The notes under the pieces were generated by a model that did not search any database, had not been told where the DNA came from, and saw only the letters and a program-made list of their open reading frames with translations. Shown in pieces: positions 1 to 8,953 of a stretch of DNA of 51,210 nucleotides; within the stretch, counting starts at the first letter, position 1, and each line of letters opens with the position of its first letter. The stretch is from Pseudomonadota bacterium (GTDB lineage Bacteria > Pseudomonadota > Gammaproteobacteria > Burkholderiales > Burkholderiaceae_C): positions 1-51,210 of the forward strand of contig JAFEER010000281.1 of the NCBI GenBank assembly GCA_018240985.1, in the 5' to 3' direction. A program made the position numbers and the translations under genes.

Positions 1-1
1 G

Positions 2-3000
2 GATGCCTTCGACCGTTCGTTCGACACCGTGGCCGAGCTGCGCCGCCGCGCCGCGCGGGTCTTGGGCCGGCACACGCACAAGGACAACATCAAGTTCGAC
101 GGCCTTTCGCGCGTCAGCCACGTGACCGACGCCACCGACTGGCGGGTGGAGTTTCCGCTGGTGGTGCTCACGCCCGACAGCGAGGCCGAGATGGCCGCGC
201 TGGTGGCCGGCTGCATCGAGCTGGGCCTCACCATCATTCCGCGTGGCGGCGGCACCGGCTACACCGGCGGCGCCATCGCGCTGGACTGGAAGAGCGCCGT
301 CATCAACACCGAAAAGCTGCTGGGCATGGGCGCGGTCGAGCGCGTGCGCCTGCCCGGGCTCGACCACGAGGTGCCCACCCTCTGGACCGAGGCCGGCGTG
401 GTGACGCAGCGCGTGGCCGACGCGGCCGAGGCGGCCGGCCTGGTGTTCGCCGTCGATCCGACCAGCGCCGAGGCCAGCTGCATCGGCGGCAACATCGCCA
501 TGAACGCCGGCGGCAAGAAGGCCGTGCTGTGGGGCACGGCGCTGGACAACCTGGCCAGCTGGCGCATGGTGACGCCCGAGGCCGAGTGGCTGGAGGTCAC
601 GCGCATCAACCACAACCTGGGCAAGATCCACGACGCAGAAGTCGCCAGCTTTGAGCTGCAGTATTTCCAGGCCGACGGCAAGACCCCGATCCGCAGCGAG
701 CGCCTGGACATCCCCGGCAAGACCTTCCGCAAGGAGGGCCTGGGCAAGGACGTGACGGACAAGTTCCTCTCCGGCCTGCCGGGCGTGCAGAAAGAGGGCA
801 CGGACGGCCTGATCACCAGCGCGCGCTGGATCGTGCACCGCATGCCGGCGCACACGCGCACCGTGTGCCTGGAATTCTTCGGCTCGGCCAAGCTGGCCGT
901 GCCCAGCATCGTCGAGATCAAGGACTTCATGTTTGCCGAGCAGAAGCGCAGTGGCGTGCTGCTCGCCGGCCTGGAGCACTTGGACGACCGTTACCTGAAG
1001 GCGGTGGGCTACGCCACCAAGAGCAAGAAGGGCGGCGGCAAGCTGCCGAAGATGGTGCTGATCGGCGACATCGTCGGCGACGACGCGGACGCCGTGGCGC
1101 GTGCCAGCGCCGAGGTGGTGCGCATCGCCAATTCGCGCGATGGCGAGGGCTTCACGGCCGTGAGCAGTGAGGCGCGCAAGAAATTCTGGCTGGATCGCAA
1201 GCGCACGGCGGCGATCTCCCGGCACACCAACGCCTTCAAGATCAACGAGGACGTGGTGATCCCGCTGCCGCGCATGGCGGAGTACACCGACGGCATCGAG
1301 CGCATCAACATCGAACTCAGCTTGCGCAACAAGCTGGCGCTGTGCGACGCGGTGACGGAGTTTCTGGCGCGCCCGGATCTGCCCCTGGGCAAGTCGGACG
1401 ACGCGCAGGGCATTTCCGCCGCCGAGCTGCTGGGCGACCGCGTGGCGCAGGCGCAAGGCCTGGTGGCCGAGGTGCGCGCGCTGTGGCAGGGCTGGCTGGA
1501 CAACGTTGCCACCCTGTTCCCGCAGCTGCAAGACCACAGCCTGCGCGCGAGCTGGAAGGTGCAGCTGCAAAAGCCGCTGGCCGACATCTTCACCGGCGCG
1601 GCGTTCGAGCCCGTTTTGAAAGAAATCGCCGCCATCCACCAGAAGGTGCTCAAGGGCCGCGTCTGGGTGGCGCTGCACATGCATGCCGGCGACGGCAATG
1701 TGCACACCAACATCCCCGTGAACAGCGACGACTACGAGATGCTGCAGGCCGCCCATGGCGCCGTGGCGCGCATCATGGAGCTGGCGCGCAGCCTGGATGG
1801 CGTGATCTCGGGCGAGCACGGCATCGGCATCACCAAGCTGGAATTCTTGACCGACGCCGAGCTGGAACCCTTTGCCGAATACAAGCGCAAGGTCGATCCG
1901 CAGGGGCGCTTCAACTGGGGCAAGCTGCTACGTAATCAGGAGCTTTTGGCGCAGTACCCGCAAGGTCAGAAGGCCGATATTACCCAAGAAAAATCGCGCA
2001 CCTCGCTGCGCTATTCAGACCTGACCAACGCCTACACGCCCAGCTTCGGCCTGATGGGCTACGAGTCGCTCATCATGCAGCAGAGCGACATCGGCAGCAT
2101 CGTCGCCAGCGTCAAGGACTGCCTGCGCTGCGGCAAGTGCAAGCCCGTGTGCTCCACGCATGTGCCGCGCGCCAATCTGCTGTACAGCCCGCGCAACAAG
2201 ATCCTCGCCACGTCGCTGCTGGCCGAGGCCTTTTTGTACGAGGAGCAGACGCGCCGGGGCATCTCCAGCCACCACTGGCAGGAGTTCGAGGACGTGGCCG
2301 ACCACTGCACCATCTGCCACAAGTGCCTGAACCCCTGCCCGGTGAAGATCGACTTCGGCGACGTCAGCATGGCCATGCGCAGCCTGCTGGTCAAGCTGGA
2401 CAAGAAGAGCTTCCGCCCCGGCAACAAGCTGGCCATGGCCATGCTCAACGCCACCAACCCCGCCACCATCAACGTGCTGCGCGCCGGCATGGTGAACGTC
2501 GGCTTCAAGGCGCAGCGCCTGGCCGTGGATGCGCTGCGCAGCATCAGCCGCCCGCAGACCGCGCACCCCCCGGCGACGGTGGGCACGGCGCCGCTCAAGG
2601 AGCAGGTGATCCATTTCGTCAACAAGAAGCTGCCCGGCGGCCTGCCGACGAAGACGGCGCGCGCGCTATTGGACATCCAGGACAAGGACTACGTGCCGGT
2701 CATCCGCAACCCGCAGACCAGCAGCGACAGCGAGGCGGTGTTCTACTTTCCCGGCTGCGGCTCCGAGCGCCTGTTCAGCCAGGTGGGCCTGGCCACGCAG
2801 GCCATGCTCTGGCACGCCGGCGTGCAGACCGTGCTGCCGCCCGGCTACCTGTGCTGCGGTTACCCGCAGCGCGGCAGCGGCCAGGCGGACAAGGCCGAGA
2901 AGATGATCACCGACAACCGCGTGCTGTTCCACCGCGTGGCGACCACGCTGAACTACCTGGACATCAAGACGGTGGTCGTGTCCTGCGGCACCTGCTACGA

Positions 3001-3553
3001 CCAGCTGCAGGGCTACGAATTCGACAAGATCTTCCCCGGCAGCCGCATCGTCGACATCCACGAATTTCTGCTCGAAAAAGGCATCACGCTGCCAGGAGTC
3101 AATGACCCCTCCGGTAGTGGCCAGGGCGGCTACCTGTACCACGAGCCCTGCCACAACCCCATGAAGCAGGGCGACTCCATGCAGACCGTGCGCGCCCTGG
3201 TGGGGGACAAGGTCTTGAGAAGCGACCGCTGCTGCGGCGAATCCGGCACGCTGGGCGTGACGCGGCCCGACGTCGCCACCCAGGTGCGCTTTCGCAAGAC
3301 CGAGGAAATCCGCAAGGGCGAGGCCCAGCTGCGCGGCAGCGGCGCCGTCGGCGCGCAGGACAACATCAAGATCCTGACCAGCTGCCCGAGCTGCCTGCAG
3401 GGCATCTCGCGCTACGAAAACGACTTGCAGACCGGCTTGCTGGAGGCGGACTACATCGTCGTCGAGATGGCCAGGCAGATCCTGGGCGAGAACTGGATGC
3501 CTGAATACGTGGCGCGGGCCAACGCCGGCGGCATCGAGCGGGTGCTGGTGTGA
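2..3553 (+). CDS. DUF3683-type FAD/FMN and 4Fe-4S oxidoreductase (5' partial)
   Basis: Large fused flavin/iron-sulfur dehydrogenase resembling GlcD joined to GlcF, probably oxidising a 2-hydroxyacid at the cytoplasmic membrane and passing electrons to the respiratory chain. The reading frame is open from base 2 and the family is usually somewhat longer, so the true start lies outside the window; the GTG at 29 is only the first start-like codon inside it. Visible from that GTG: PCMH FAD-binding segment ([12 protein letters not shown] near residue 71, [10 protein letters not shown] near 153), FAD-oxidase C-terminal signatures ([23 protein letters not shown] near 545–605), two 4Fe-4S clusters ([11 protein letters not shown] near 698, [12 protein letters not shown] near 760) and cysteine-rich CCG motifs ([28 protein letters not shown]) in the last 250 residues. 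The physiological substrate is not evident. Confidence 0.88.
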   Translation, partial: DAFDRSFDTVAELRRRAARVLGRHTHKDNIKFDGLSRVSHVTDATDWRVEFPLVVLTPDSEAEMAALVAGCIELGLTIIPRGGGTGYTGGAIALDWKSAVINTEKLLGMGAVERVRLPGLDHEVPTLWTEAGVVTQRVADAAEAAGLVFAVDPTSAEASCIGGNIAMNAGGKKAVLWGTALDNLASWRMVTPEAEWLEVTRINHNLGKIHDAEVASFELQYFQADGKTPIRSERLDIPGKTFRKEGLGKDVTDKFLSGLPGVQKEGTDGLITSARWIVHRMPAHTRTVCLEFFGSAKLAVPSIVEIKDFMFAEQKRSGVLLAGLEHLDDRYLKAVGYATKSKKGGGKLPKMVLIGDIVGDDADAVARASAEVVRIANSRDGEGFTAVSSEARKKFWLDRKRTAAISRHTNAFKINEDVVIPLPRMAEYTDGIERINIELSLRNKLALCDAVTEFLARPDLPLGKSDDAQGISAAELLGDRVAQAQGLVAEVRALWQGWLDNVATLFPQLQDHSLRASWKVQLQKPLADIFTGAAFEPVLKEIAAIHQKVLKGRVWVALHMHAGDGNVHTNIPVNSDDYEMLQAAHGAVARIMELARSLDGVISGEHGIGITKLEFLTDAELEPFAEYKRKVDPQGRFNWGKLLRNQELLAQYPQGQKADITQEKSRTSLRYSDLTNAYTPSFGLMGYESLIMQQSDIGSIVASVKDCLRCGKCKPVCSTHVPRANLLYSPRNKILATSLLAEAFLYEEQTRRGISSHHWQEFEDVADHCTICHKCLNPCPVKIDFGDVSMAMRSLLVKLDKKSFRPGNKLAMAMLNATNPATINVLRAGMVNVGFKAQRLAVDALRSISRPQTAHPPATVGTAPLKEQVIHFVNKKLPGGLPTKTARALLDIQDKDYVPVIRNPQTSSDSEAVFYFPGCGSERLFSQVGLATQAMLWHAGVQTVLPPGYLCCGYPQRGSGQADKAEKMITDNRVLFHRVATTLNYLDIKTVVVSCGTCYDQLQGYEFDKIFPGSRIVDIHEFLLEKGITLPGVNDPSGSGQGGYLYHEPCHNPMKQGDSMQTVRALVGDKVLRSDRCCGESGTLGVTRPDVATQVRFRKTEEIRKGEAQLRGSGAVGAQDNIKILTSCPSCLQGISRYENDLQTGLLEADYIVVEMARQILGENWMPEYVARANAGGIERVLV

Positions 3554-3601
3554 GTTGCGTTCTTTGCGCGCGCGTGTCGCCCCAGTAGCAGGGCATCGTG
3601 A

Positions 3602-3635
3602 CATGTGCTACCTTGTTCGTACCGCGTAACACATG
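3602..3635. promoter_or_regulatory. Inverted repeat, probable toxin-antitoxin operator
   Basis: Arms catgtgctac (3602–3611) and gtaacacatg (3626–3635) are complementary at 9 of 10 positions, separated by 14 bases, and end 12 bases before the antitoxin ATG. Placement and symmetry fit an autoregulatory site for the ribbon-helix-helix antitoxin that follows. This is inference from position; no binding data. Confidence 0.5.
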
Positions 3636-3647
3636 AGAGGCGGCACC

Positions 3648-3932
3648 ATGACCGAAGCGACTTTCACATTCCGGGTGGACGAAGCCCTGAAAAACGACTT
3701 TGCCGCCGCCGCCAAGGCGCGCGATCGCACGGGCGCGCAGCTGCTGCGCGACTTCATGCGCTCCTTCGTTCAGCAGCAGGAACAGGCCGCCGAGCATGAA
3801 CGGTGGTTGCGCGAGCAGGTGCAGATCGGCATCGACGCAGCCAACGCAGGCGAGCTGTTGTCCGCCGATGAGGTGGAAGCCGAGGCCGAGGCATGGCGGG
3901 CCGCCGTGCGCCGGAACCTTGCCGCATCGTGA
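3648..3932 (+). CDS. Ribbon-helix-helix antitoxin of a RelE/ParE-type pair
   Basis: Small antitoxin of about 94 residues. The N-terminus (TFTFRVDEALKNDFAAAAKA) fits a ribbon-helix-helix DNA-binding fold with the beta strand TFTFRV, followed by the helix TGAQLLRDFMRSFV; the acidic C-terminal half (LSADEVEAEAEAW) is the usual toxin-binding part. I chose ATG 3648 because GAGAGG (3635–3640) sits 7 bases upstream; the in-frame ATG at 3633 would overlap that site. The stop codon overlaps the toxin GTG by four bases (GTGA), so the two are translationally coupled. An inverted repeat just upstream suggests autoregulation. The gene looks intact, in contrast to its partner. Confidence 0.82.
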   Translation: MTEATFTFRVDEALKNDFAAAAKARDRTGAQLLRDFMRSFVQQQEQAAEHERWLREQVQIGIDAANAGELLSADEVEAEAEAWRAAVRRNLAAS

Positions 3933-4141
3933 AGCTGGTTTGGACAAGGCCGGCAGCAGCCGACAGGCTTGACATCCGCGCCTACATCGCCCAGGACAAC
4001 CCATCCGCCGCGCTGGCCCTTGATGCGCTGTTTTCCGCGAAGGCAGGCCGCTTGCTCGGTCACCCCCTGTTGGGCCGCCCCGGGCGCGTGCTGCGCATCC
4101 TGCACGCGGCGCGGCAGTGGCCGCCGCAGAGCAGGCAATAG
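3929..4141 (+). pseudogene. ParE/RelE-family toxin with internal in-frame deletion
   Basis: Product of about 70 residues starting at GTG 3929 inside the antitoxin stop (GTGA overlap). The N-terminal half (KLVWTRPAAADRLDIRAYIA, then the HPLLGRPGR segment) and the extreme C-terminus (VLRILHAARQWPP) match ParE/RelE toxins, but in the family these two blocks are separated by roughly 25 residues carrying the central strands (a TRELV...Y.L.Y-type segment). Here GRPGR runs straight into VLRILHAARQWP. Members are normally about 95 residues. The missing core strands and catalytic or gyrase-facing residues make activity unlikely. The frame is kept, so it is recorded as a degenerate toxin rather than a frameshift. 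Short repeats of the cgcgtg type at the junction could explain the deletion. Confidence 0.7.
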
Positions 4142-4220
4142 CGTGGGCCGGCAAGACTGGCCGGCGGGCGATGGGACAATGCCAGCTTTCTTCGATCAGA
4201 GTCTTTGACGCAAACGGTTT

Positions 4221-4649
4221 ATGGCAGGTCTTACCTCGGGCTCTCCCACCCCCCAAGCCATCACGGTGCACGAGCAGTCGCGCGTGCTGGAGATCGCTTT
4301 TGACGACGGCGCGCAGTTCCGCATCCCTTTCGAGCTGCTGCGCGTGTACTCGCCCTCGGCCGAGGTCATGGGCCATGGCCCGGGGCAGGAGGTGCTGCAG
4401 ACGGGCAAGCGCGATGTGACCCTGGTGGATCTGCAGCCCGTGGGCAATTACGCCATCCAGCCCAGTTTCTCCGACGGGCACAACAGCGGCATCTTTACCT
4501 GGGCCTATCTCTACGAACTGGGGCGCGATCAGGACAAGCTGTGGCAGCGCTACCTGCAGCGTCTGCAGGAGGCGGGGCGCGATCGTGATACGCCACCGCA
4601 ACGGGAGACGCCTGCGGTGCGCTCGGTGCACAAGTCCAAATCCAGCTGA
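4221..4649 (+). CDS. DUF971 domain protein
   Basis: About 142 residues. The segment from about residue 12 to 110 (ITVHEQSRVLEIAFDDG, then FRIPFELLRVYSPSAEVMGH, VGNYAIQPSFSDGHNSGIFT, TWAYLYELG) is the DUF971 / gamma-butyrobetaine hydroxylase N-terminal-like fold. Related domains bind zinc or take part in Fe-S chemistry, but the stand-alone bacterial proteins have no settled function. The C-terminal 25 residues are polar and low-complexity. It sits directly upstream of ubiE, an arrangement common in betaproteobacteria, which hints at a link to ubiquinone or quinone-dependent metabolism (inference). Confidence 0.85.
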   Translation: MAGLTSGSPTPQAITVHEQSRVLEIAFDDGAQFRIPFELLRVYSPSAEVMGHGPGQEVLQTGKRDVTLVDLQPVGNYAIQPSFSDGHNSGIFTWAYLYELGRDQDKLWQRYLQRLQEAGRDRDTPPQRETPAVRSVHKSKSS

Positions 4650-4675
4650 CCGGGTCATTGATGCTATCTTCGTTA

Positions 4676-4712
4676 TAGCTGTACACGCTTTCCACATAAG
4701 CGCAACAGGCTA
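4676..4712. repeat. Degenerate palindromic intergenic repeat (family A)
   Basis: Nested inverted repeat: TAGC (4676–4679) pairs with GCTA (4709–4712) and CGCTT (4686–4690) with AAGCG (4698–4702). Similar TAGCTG...CGCTT units lie at 31253, 39522 and 50208. Probably a dispersed Comamonadaceae intergenic repeat. Confidence 0.5.
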
Positions 4713-4735
4713 TTTCTTTGTTTTTCCGACACATG

Positions 4736-4753
4736 CCCCGCGCTGACGCGGGG
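4736..4753. other. Leader hairpin upstream of ubiE
   Basis: CCCCGCG (4736–4742), loop ctga, CGCGGGG (4747–4753): a perfect 7-bp stem 44 bases before the ubiE ATG. No run of T follows, so it is not a classical terminator. It may mark the end of the DUF971 transcript or a leader structure. Confidence 0.4.
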
Positions 4754-4797
4754 TTGTCGCTGTACGCCGGGCGCCTGCGCCCATAGGATTGACTGCC

Positions 4798-5529
4798 ATG
4801 AGCACCACGCATTTCGGCTTTGAAACCGTTGATGAAAATGACAAGGCGCGCCATGTGCGCGGCGTGTTCGACTCGGTTGCGTCCAAGTACGACGTGATGA
4901 ACGACCTGATGTCGGGCGGGCTGCACCGTGCCTGGAAGGCCTACACCGTGATGGTGGCCAACCTGCGCGAGGGCGACCGGGTGCTGGACATTGCGGGCGG
5001 CACGGGCGACCTGTCGCTGGCCTTTGCCAAAAAGGTGGGCAGCACCGGCCAGGTGGTGCACACCGACATCAACGAAGCCATGCTGCGCGTGGGGCGTGAT
5101 CGCCTCATCAACCGGGGCGTGGTGCTGCCCACGCTGGTCTGCGACGCCGAGCAGCTGCCGTTTCCGGATCAGCATTTCGATCTGGTCAGCGTGGCCTTTG
5201 GCCTGCGCAACATGACGCACAAGGATGCCGCGCTCCAGGAAATGTGCCGCGTGCTCAAACCCCGCGGGCGCCTGCTGGTGCTGGAATTTTCCAAGGTGGC
5301 CAGTCCGCTGGAAAAGGCCTACGACTGGTATTCCTTCCAGGTGCTGCCGCGCCTGGGCAAGCTGGTGGCGGGCGATGACGCGAGCTACCGCTATCTGGCC
5401 GAATCCATCCGCATGCACCCGGGGCAGGAGGAGCTAAAAAACCTTATGAAACAAAGTGGTTTTGGCCATGTGGACTATCACAACATGACGGGTGGTATCG
5501 TTGCCCTGCATGTCGGAATCAAATGCTGA
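4798..5529 (+). CDS. ubiE: Ubiquinone/menaquinone biosynthesis C-methyltransferase UbiE
   Basis: SAM-dependent C-methyltransferase (243 residues) that methylates the benzoquinol ring in ubiquinone synthesis (and demethylmenaquinone where present). The class I methyltransferase core is clear: the SAM-binding loop [15 protein letters not shown] near residue 62, the acidic SAM-ribose region HTDINEAML, and the UbiE signature around [19 protein letters not shown] and the C-terminal [14 protein letters not shown]. Start ATG 4798 is preferred over the in-frame TTG 4789 because AGGA (4785–4788) lies 9 bases upstream and the N-terminus then matches the family. Further ubiquinone genes, ubiJ and ubiB, follow after one intervening gene. 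Confidence 0.96.
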   Translation: MSTTHFGFETVDENDKARHVRGVFDSVASKYDVMNDLMSGGLHRAWKAYTVMVANLREGDRVLDIAGGTGDLSLAFAKKVGSTGQVVHTDINEAMLRVGRDRLINRGVVLPTLVCDAEQLPFPDQHFDLVSVAFGLRNMTHKDAALQEMCRVLKPRGRLLVLEFSKVASPLEKAYDWYSFQVLPRLGKLVAGDDASYRYLAESIRMHPGQEELKNLMKQSGFGHVDYHNMTGGIVALHVGIKC

Positions 5530-5575
5530 CGCACAAGCGATTCTTTAAAGCTATCAAACCCTTGGAGTGAGTCCT

Positions 5576-6574
5576 ATGAAACTGTGGTCTATGGTTTTGG
5601 TTGCCATGTTGGCAGTCGTGCATCTGGAAGCCGATGCGCGTCGCATGGGCGGCGGCAGATCCATCGGCCAGCAGTCCAGCAACGTCACCCAGCGCCAGGC
5701 GACGCCACCCGCCGCGCCTGCCGCACCGGCGCAGCAAAACGCCGCCAACAGCGCACCGGCCAAACCGGCCGCCGCGCCCAATGCGGCGGCAGCAGCGCCC
5801 AAGAAGCCCTGGGGCGCCATGCTCGGCGGCCTGGCGGCAGGCCTGGGCCTGGCCTGGCTGGCCAATTCGCTCGGCCTGGGTGCGGCGTTTGGCAACGTCC
5901 TGTTGATCGCCTTGCTGGCCCTGGTGGCGTTTGCCGTCATCGGCATGGTGATGCGTTCGCGCAAACCGGCGGCGGCCGCAGCCGGTGGTGCGCCTTTTGC
6001 CTTCCAGGGCGCGGGCAGCCCCACGCCGGCGGACGCACAGCTGCCGCGCCAGTACAACCCCGAGAAAGTGGGCAACGACGCGTCGGCGCGCCCCTGGGAG
6101 CAGTTCTCCGCCCAGCCGCAGCAGAGCGGCGGCAGCATGATCGGCTCGGCCCTGGCGGGCTCGCAGAACTGGGGCGTGCCAGCCGACTTCGATACCGCGG
6201 GTTTCCTCGTGGCCGCCAAGCGCAATTTCATCACGCTGCAGGCGGCCTGGGACAAGTCGGACATCGCCACGCTGCGCTCCATGATGACGGATGGCATGCT
6301 GGGTGAGATCCGCAGCCAGCTCAACGACCGCGAATCGCAATTCGGCCAGATCCAGCCCCCCCAGCCCAACCACACCGAGGTGGCGATGCTCGAGGCGCAG
6401 CTGCTGGGCATCGAGGACTTGGGCGACGCCTACATGGCCAGCGTGGAGTTCTCGGGCATGATCCGCGAGGACGCCTCGGCCGGCCCCAGCCCGTTCCGTG
6501 AGGTCTGGAACATGACCAAGCCCAAGAACGGCGCGAGCGGCTGGCTGGTCGCGGGTCTGCAGGCGTTGCAATAA
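5576..6574 (+). CDS. Tim44-like domain membrane protein
   Basis: About 332 residues. An N-terminal signal or membrane segment (KLWSMVLVAMLAVVH) is followed by a low-complexity Ala/Pro/Gln stretch (roughly residues 35–75), a hydrophobic pair of segments near residues 78–125 (LGGLAAGLGLAWLANSLGLG and VLLIALLALVAFAVIGMVM), another flexible linker, and a C-terminal Tim44-like domain (from about residue 205: FDTAGFLVAAKRNFITLQAA, then ATLRSMMTDGMLGEIRSQL). Bacterial Tim44-like proteins are membrane-linked and poorly characterised. ATG 5576 has GGAG (5564–5567) at 8 bases; the upstream in-frame ATG-like start at 5567 overlaps it. Its place between ubiE and ubiJ is conserved in related genomes as far as I recall. 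Confidence 0.85.
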   Translation: MKLWSMVLVAMLAVVHLEADARRMGGGRSIGQQSSNVTQRQATPPAAPAAPAQQNAANSAPAKPAAAPNAAAAAPKKPWGAMLGGLAAGLGLAWLANSLGLGAAFGNVLLIALLALVAFAVIGMVMRSRKPAAAAAGGAPFAFQGAGSPTPADAQLPRQYNPEKVGNDASARPWEQFSAQPQQSGGSMIGSALAGSQNWGVPADFDTAGFLVAAKRNFITLQAAWDKSDIATLRSMMTDGMLGEIRSQLNDRESQFGQIQPPQPNHTEVAMLEAQLLGIEDLGDAYMASVEFSGMIREDASAGPSPFREVWNMTKPKNGASGWLVAGLQALQ

Positions 6575-6579
6575 GCCTA

Positions 6580-6739
6580 GTGTCGCGTCACCGGTCATCT
6601 GTCGGTCTGCGCTGGCCCTCGAATCGCATCGCTGCGTTGCATCGCTTGCCAATACTCTCGGTATTGGCTGCGCAATGCGCCTTGCGCTGCGATCCGATGG
6701 CGACGCGCAGCCTTCGACATCTGGCCGGTGACGCGACAC
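6580..6739. repeat. Long imperfect palindromic intergenic repeat, 15-bp perfect ends
   Basis: GTGTCGCGTCACCGG (6580–6594) and CCGGTGACGCGACAC (6725–6739) are perfect inverted repeats. Similarity continues inward imperfectly and the centre holds a CCAATAC / GTATTGG hairpin (about 6651–6669). It fills most of the 220-bp gap between the Tim44-like gene and ubiJ. No coding potential. Either a REP/MITE-type repeat or a long bidirectional transcription-stop structure. Confidence 0.65.
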
Positions 6740-6795
6740 CAGCGGTGCCGATGGCAAAAAAGCCAGGGCGCCGAATCATCCGATAATCGGGGACT

Positions 6796-7353
6796 ATGGC
6801 AACACAGTCCCCTTTTTCCTTTCTGGACGGGCTACTCCAGCGCGTTCTTGCCGGCTCGCAGCCACCCGCATGGCTGGTGCATGAGCTGCAGCACCGCCTG
6901 GTGCTATTCCTGAACCATGTGCTGATGCAGGAAAGAGAGGCCATGGAGCGCCTGGCGCGCCAGTCTGGCCGAGTAGTCCTGGTGCAGTGGCGCGTGTTCA
7001 GCATGGCGCTGCAGGTCACGCCGGCGGGCCTGCTCGACCTGGCGCCGCAGGGCGTGGCGCCAGACCTGCGCGTGCAAGTGTCCGAGACCTCGCCCTTGAT
7101 GCTGGCGCGCACGGCCTTGCGGGGCGACAAGCCCACGATACGCATCGACGGCGACGTGCAACTTGCCGCCGACATCAATTGGCTCGTGGATCAAGTGCGT
7201 TGGGATGTGGAGGAAGACCTGGCGCGCGTCATCGGCGATGCTCCGGCGCGCGCCATCGCCTCGGTGGCGCAGCGCGCCACCACTGCGCTGCGCAGCTTCG
7301 TGGGTGGCCGCATGGCGGGCCAGGACGGTGCCAGCGGCCATATGCGTCTATGA
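6796..7353 (+). CDS. ubiJ: Ubiquinone biosynthesis accessory factor UbiJ (SCP2 domain)
   Basis: 185 residues with an N-terminal SCP2-like lipid-binding part (residues about 25–125, including [17 protein letters not shown] strands and [19 protein letters not shown]) and a C-terminal helical section. UbiJ binds hydrophobic ubiquinone intermediates and organises the soluble Ubi complex with UbiK. Residues [12 protein letters not shown]...[13 protein letters not shown] are typical of the family. Its TGA overlaps the ubiB ATG (ATGA, 7350–7353), the usual ubiJ–ubiB coupling. The start is the first ATG after the palindromic repeat; only a weak ribosome-binding site is visible. Confidence 0.92.
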   Translation: MATQSPFSFLDGLLQRVLAGSQPPAWLVHELQHRLVLFLNHVLMQEREAMERLARQSGRVVLVQWRVFSMALQVTPAGLLDLAPQGVAPDLRVQVSETSPLMLARTALRGDKPTIRIDGDVQLAADINWLVDQVRWDVEEDLARVIGDAPARAIASVAQRATTALRSFVGGRMAGQDGASGHMRL

Positions 7354-8915
7354 GCCGCCTGTTCCGGGGTGTCACCATCTTCTGGGTGGTGCTGCGCTAT
7401 GGCCTCGACGAGCTCGTGCTGTCGAGCTTTCAGCACCCGTGGCTGCGCGCCCTCACGCGCATCATCACCATTGGCCGCAGGCTCGATGCGCCGCGCGGCC
7501 AGCGCCTGCGCGAAGCCCTGGAGAGCCTGGGGCCGATCTTCGTCAAGTTCGGCCAGGTGCTGTCCACGCGGCGCGACCTGATGCCGCCCGACCTTGCCGA
7601 TGAGCTGGCGCTGCTGCAGGATCGCGTGCCGCCCTTCGATCCCGACATCGCCATCGCCACCATAGAGCGCTCGTTTCGCCGCTCGCTCGGCGAGATCTTC
7701 GTCTCGTTCGAGCGCGAACCCGTGGCCAGCGCCTCCATCGCCCAGGTGCACTTCGCCGTGATCCGCGACCGCCATGGCGTCGAGCGCGACGTGGCCGTGA
7801 AGGTGCTGCGCCCCGATATGCTGCCGGTGATCGACAAGGATCTGGCGCTGATGCGCATGATGGCCAACTGGGTGGAACGCCTGTCGGCCGACGGCAAGCG
7901 CCTCAAGCCGCGCGAAGTGGTGGCCGAGTTCGACAACTACCTGCACGACGAGCTCGACTTGGTACGCGAGGCCGCCAACGCGGCCCAGCTGCGCCGCAAC
8001 ATGGAGGGGCTGGATCTGGTGCTGATCCCCGAGGTGTTCTGGGATTCCTGCCACGCAGACGTGATGGTGATGGAGCGCATGAAGGGCGTGCCCATCAGCC
8101 AGGTGGATCGCCTGCGCGCAGCGGGGGTGGACATTCCAAAACTGGCGCGCGACGGTGTGACGATCTTCTTCACCCAGGTGTTTCGCGACGGGTTCTTCCA
8201 TGCCGACATGCACCCGGGCAACATCCAGGTCAGCCTCGATACTGCCAGTTTCGGGCGCTACATCTCGCTCGATTTCGGCATCGTGGGCACGCTGACCGAG
8301 TTCGACAAGGAATACCTGGCGCAGAACTTCACCGCCTTCTTCCGACGCGACTACAAGCGCGTGGCCGAGCTGCACATCGAGAGCGGCTGGGTGCCGGCAA
8401 GTACGCGCGTGAACGAGCTGGAGGCGGCCATCCGCACGGTGTGCGAGCCCTATTTCGACCGGCCACTGAAGGAAATTTCGCTCGGCATGGTGCTGTTGCG
8501 CCTGTTCCAGACCTCGCGCCGCTTTCAGGTGGAGATACAGCCGCAGCTGGTGCTGCTGCAGAAGACCCTGCTCAACATCGAGGGTCTGGGGCGCCAGCTG
8601 GATCCCGACCTGGACCTGTGGAGCACGGCCAAGCCCTTCCTGGAGAAGTGGATGCTGGAGCAGCTTGGCCCCCAGCGCCTGTGGCGCGAGCTCAAGGCCG
8701 AGGCGCCGCACTACGCCAAGATCCTGCCCGACCTGCCGCGCCTGCTGCACGACTACCTGCGCCAGCGTCCGCACGACAGCCGTGCCGAGCTGCAGGATTT
8801 GCTGGCCGCGCAAAAACGCACCAACCGGCTGCTGCAGAGCATTATCTACGGCGGCCTGGGCTTCGTGCTGGGCCTGCTGGCCATGCAGCTCGTGGTGCGC
8901 GTGCGCTTTTTCTAG
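7350..8915 (+). CDS. ubiB: Ubiquinone biosynthesis regulatory protein kinase UbiB
   Basis: 521-residue atypical kinase/ATPase of the ABC1/ADCK family, needed for ubiquinone synthesis and probably acting by extracting or handling membrane-bound precursors. Seen: the KxGQ motif ([14 protein letters not shown], near residue 66), the catalytic loop HADMHPGNI (near 284), the DFG motif ([10 protein letters not shown], near 308), and two C-terminal membrane helices ([20 protein letters not shown]). The start at ATG 7350, overlapping the ubiJ stop, gives [11 protein letters not shown], the normal N-terminus; the longer frame upstream is an artefact of overlap with ubiJ. Confidence 0.96.
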   Translation: MSRLFRGVTIFWVVLRYGLDELVLSSFQHPWLRALTRIITIGRRLDAPRGQRLREALESLGPIFVKFGQVLSTRRDLMPPDLADELALLQDRVPPFDPDIAIATIERSFRRSLGEIFVSFEREPVASASIAQVHFAVIRDRHGVERDVAVKVLRPDMLPVIDKDLALMRMMANWVERLSADGKRLKPREVVAEFDNYLHDELDLVREAANAAQLRRNMEGLDLVLIPEVFWDSCHADVMVMERMKGVPISQVDRLRAAGVDIPKLARDGVTIFFTQVFRDGFFHADMHPGNIQVSLDTASFGRYISLDFGIVGTLTEFDKEYLAQNFTAFFRRDYKRVAELHIESGWVPASTRVNELEAAIRTVCEPYFDRPLKEISLGMVLLRLFQTSRRFQVEIQPQLVLLQKTLLNIEGLGRQLDPDLDLWSTAKPFLEKWMLEQLGPQRLWRELKAEAPHYAKILPDLPRLLHDYLRQRPHDSRAELQDLLAAQKRTNRLLQSIIYGGLGFVLGLLAMQLVVRVRFF

Positions 8916-8953
8916 CCAGAACCCATTGATCTACCCCCTCCAGGAGCTTCAAG

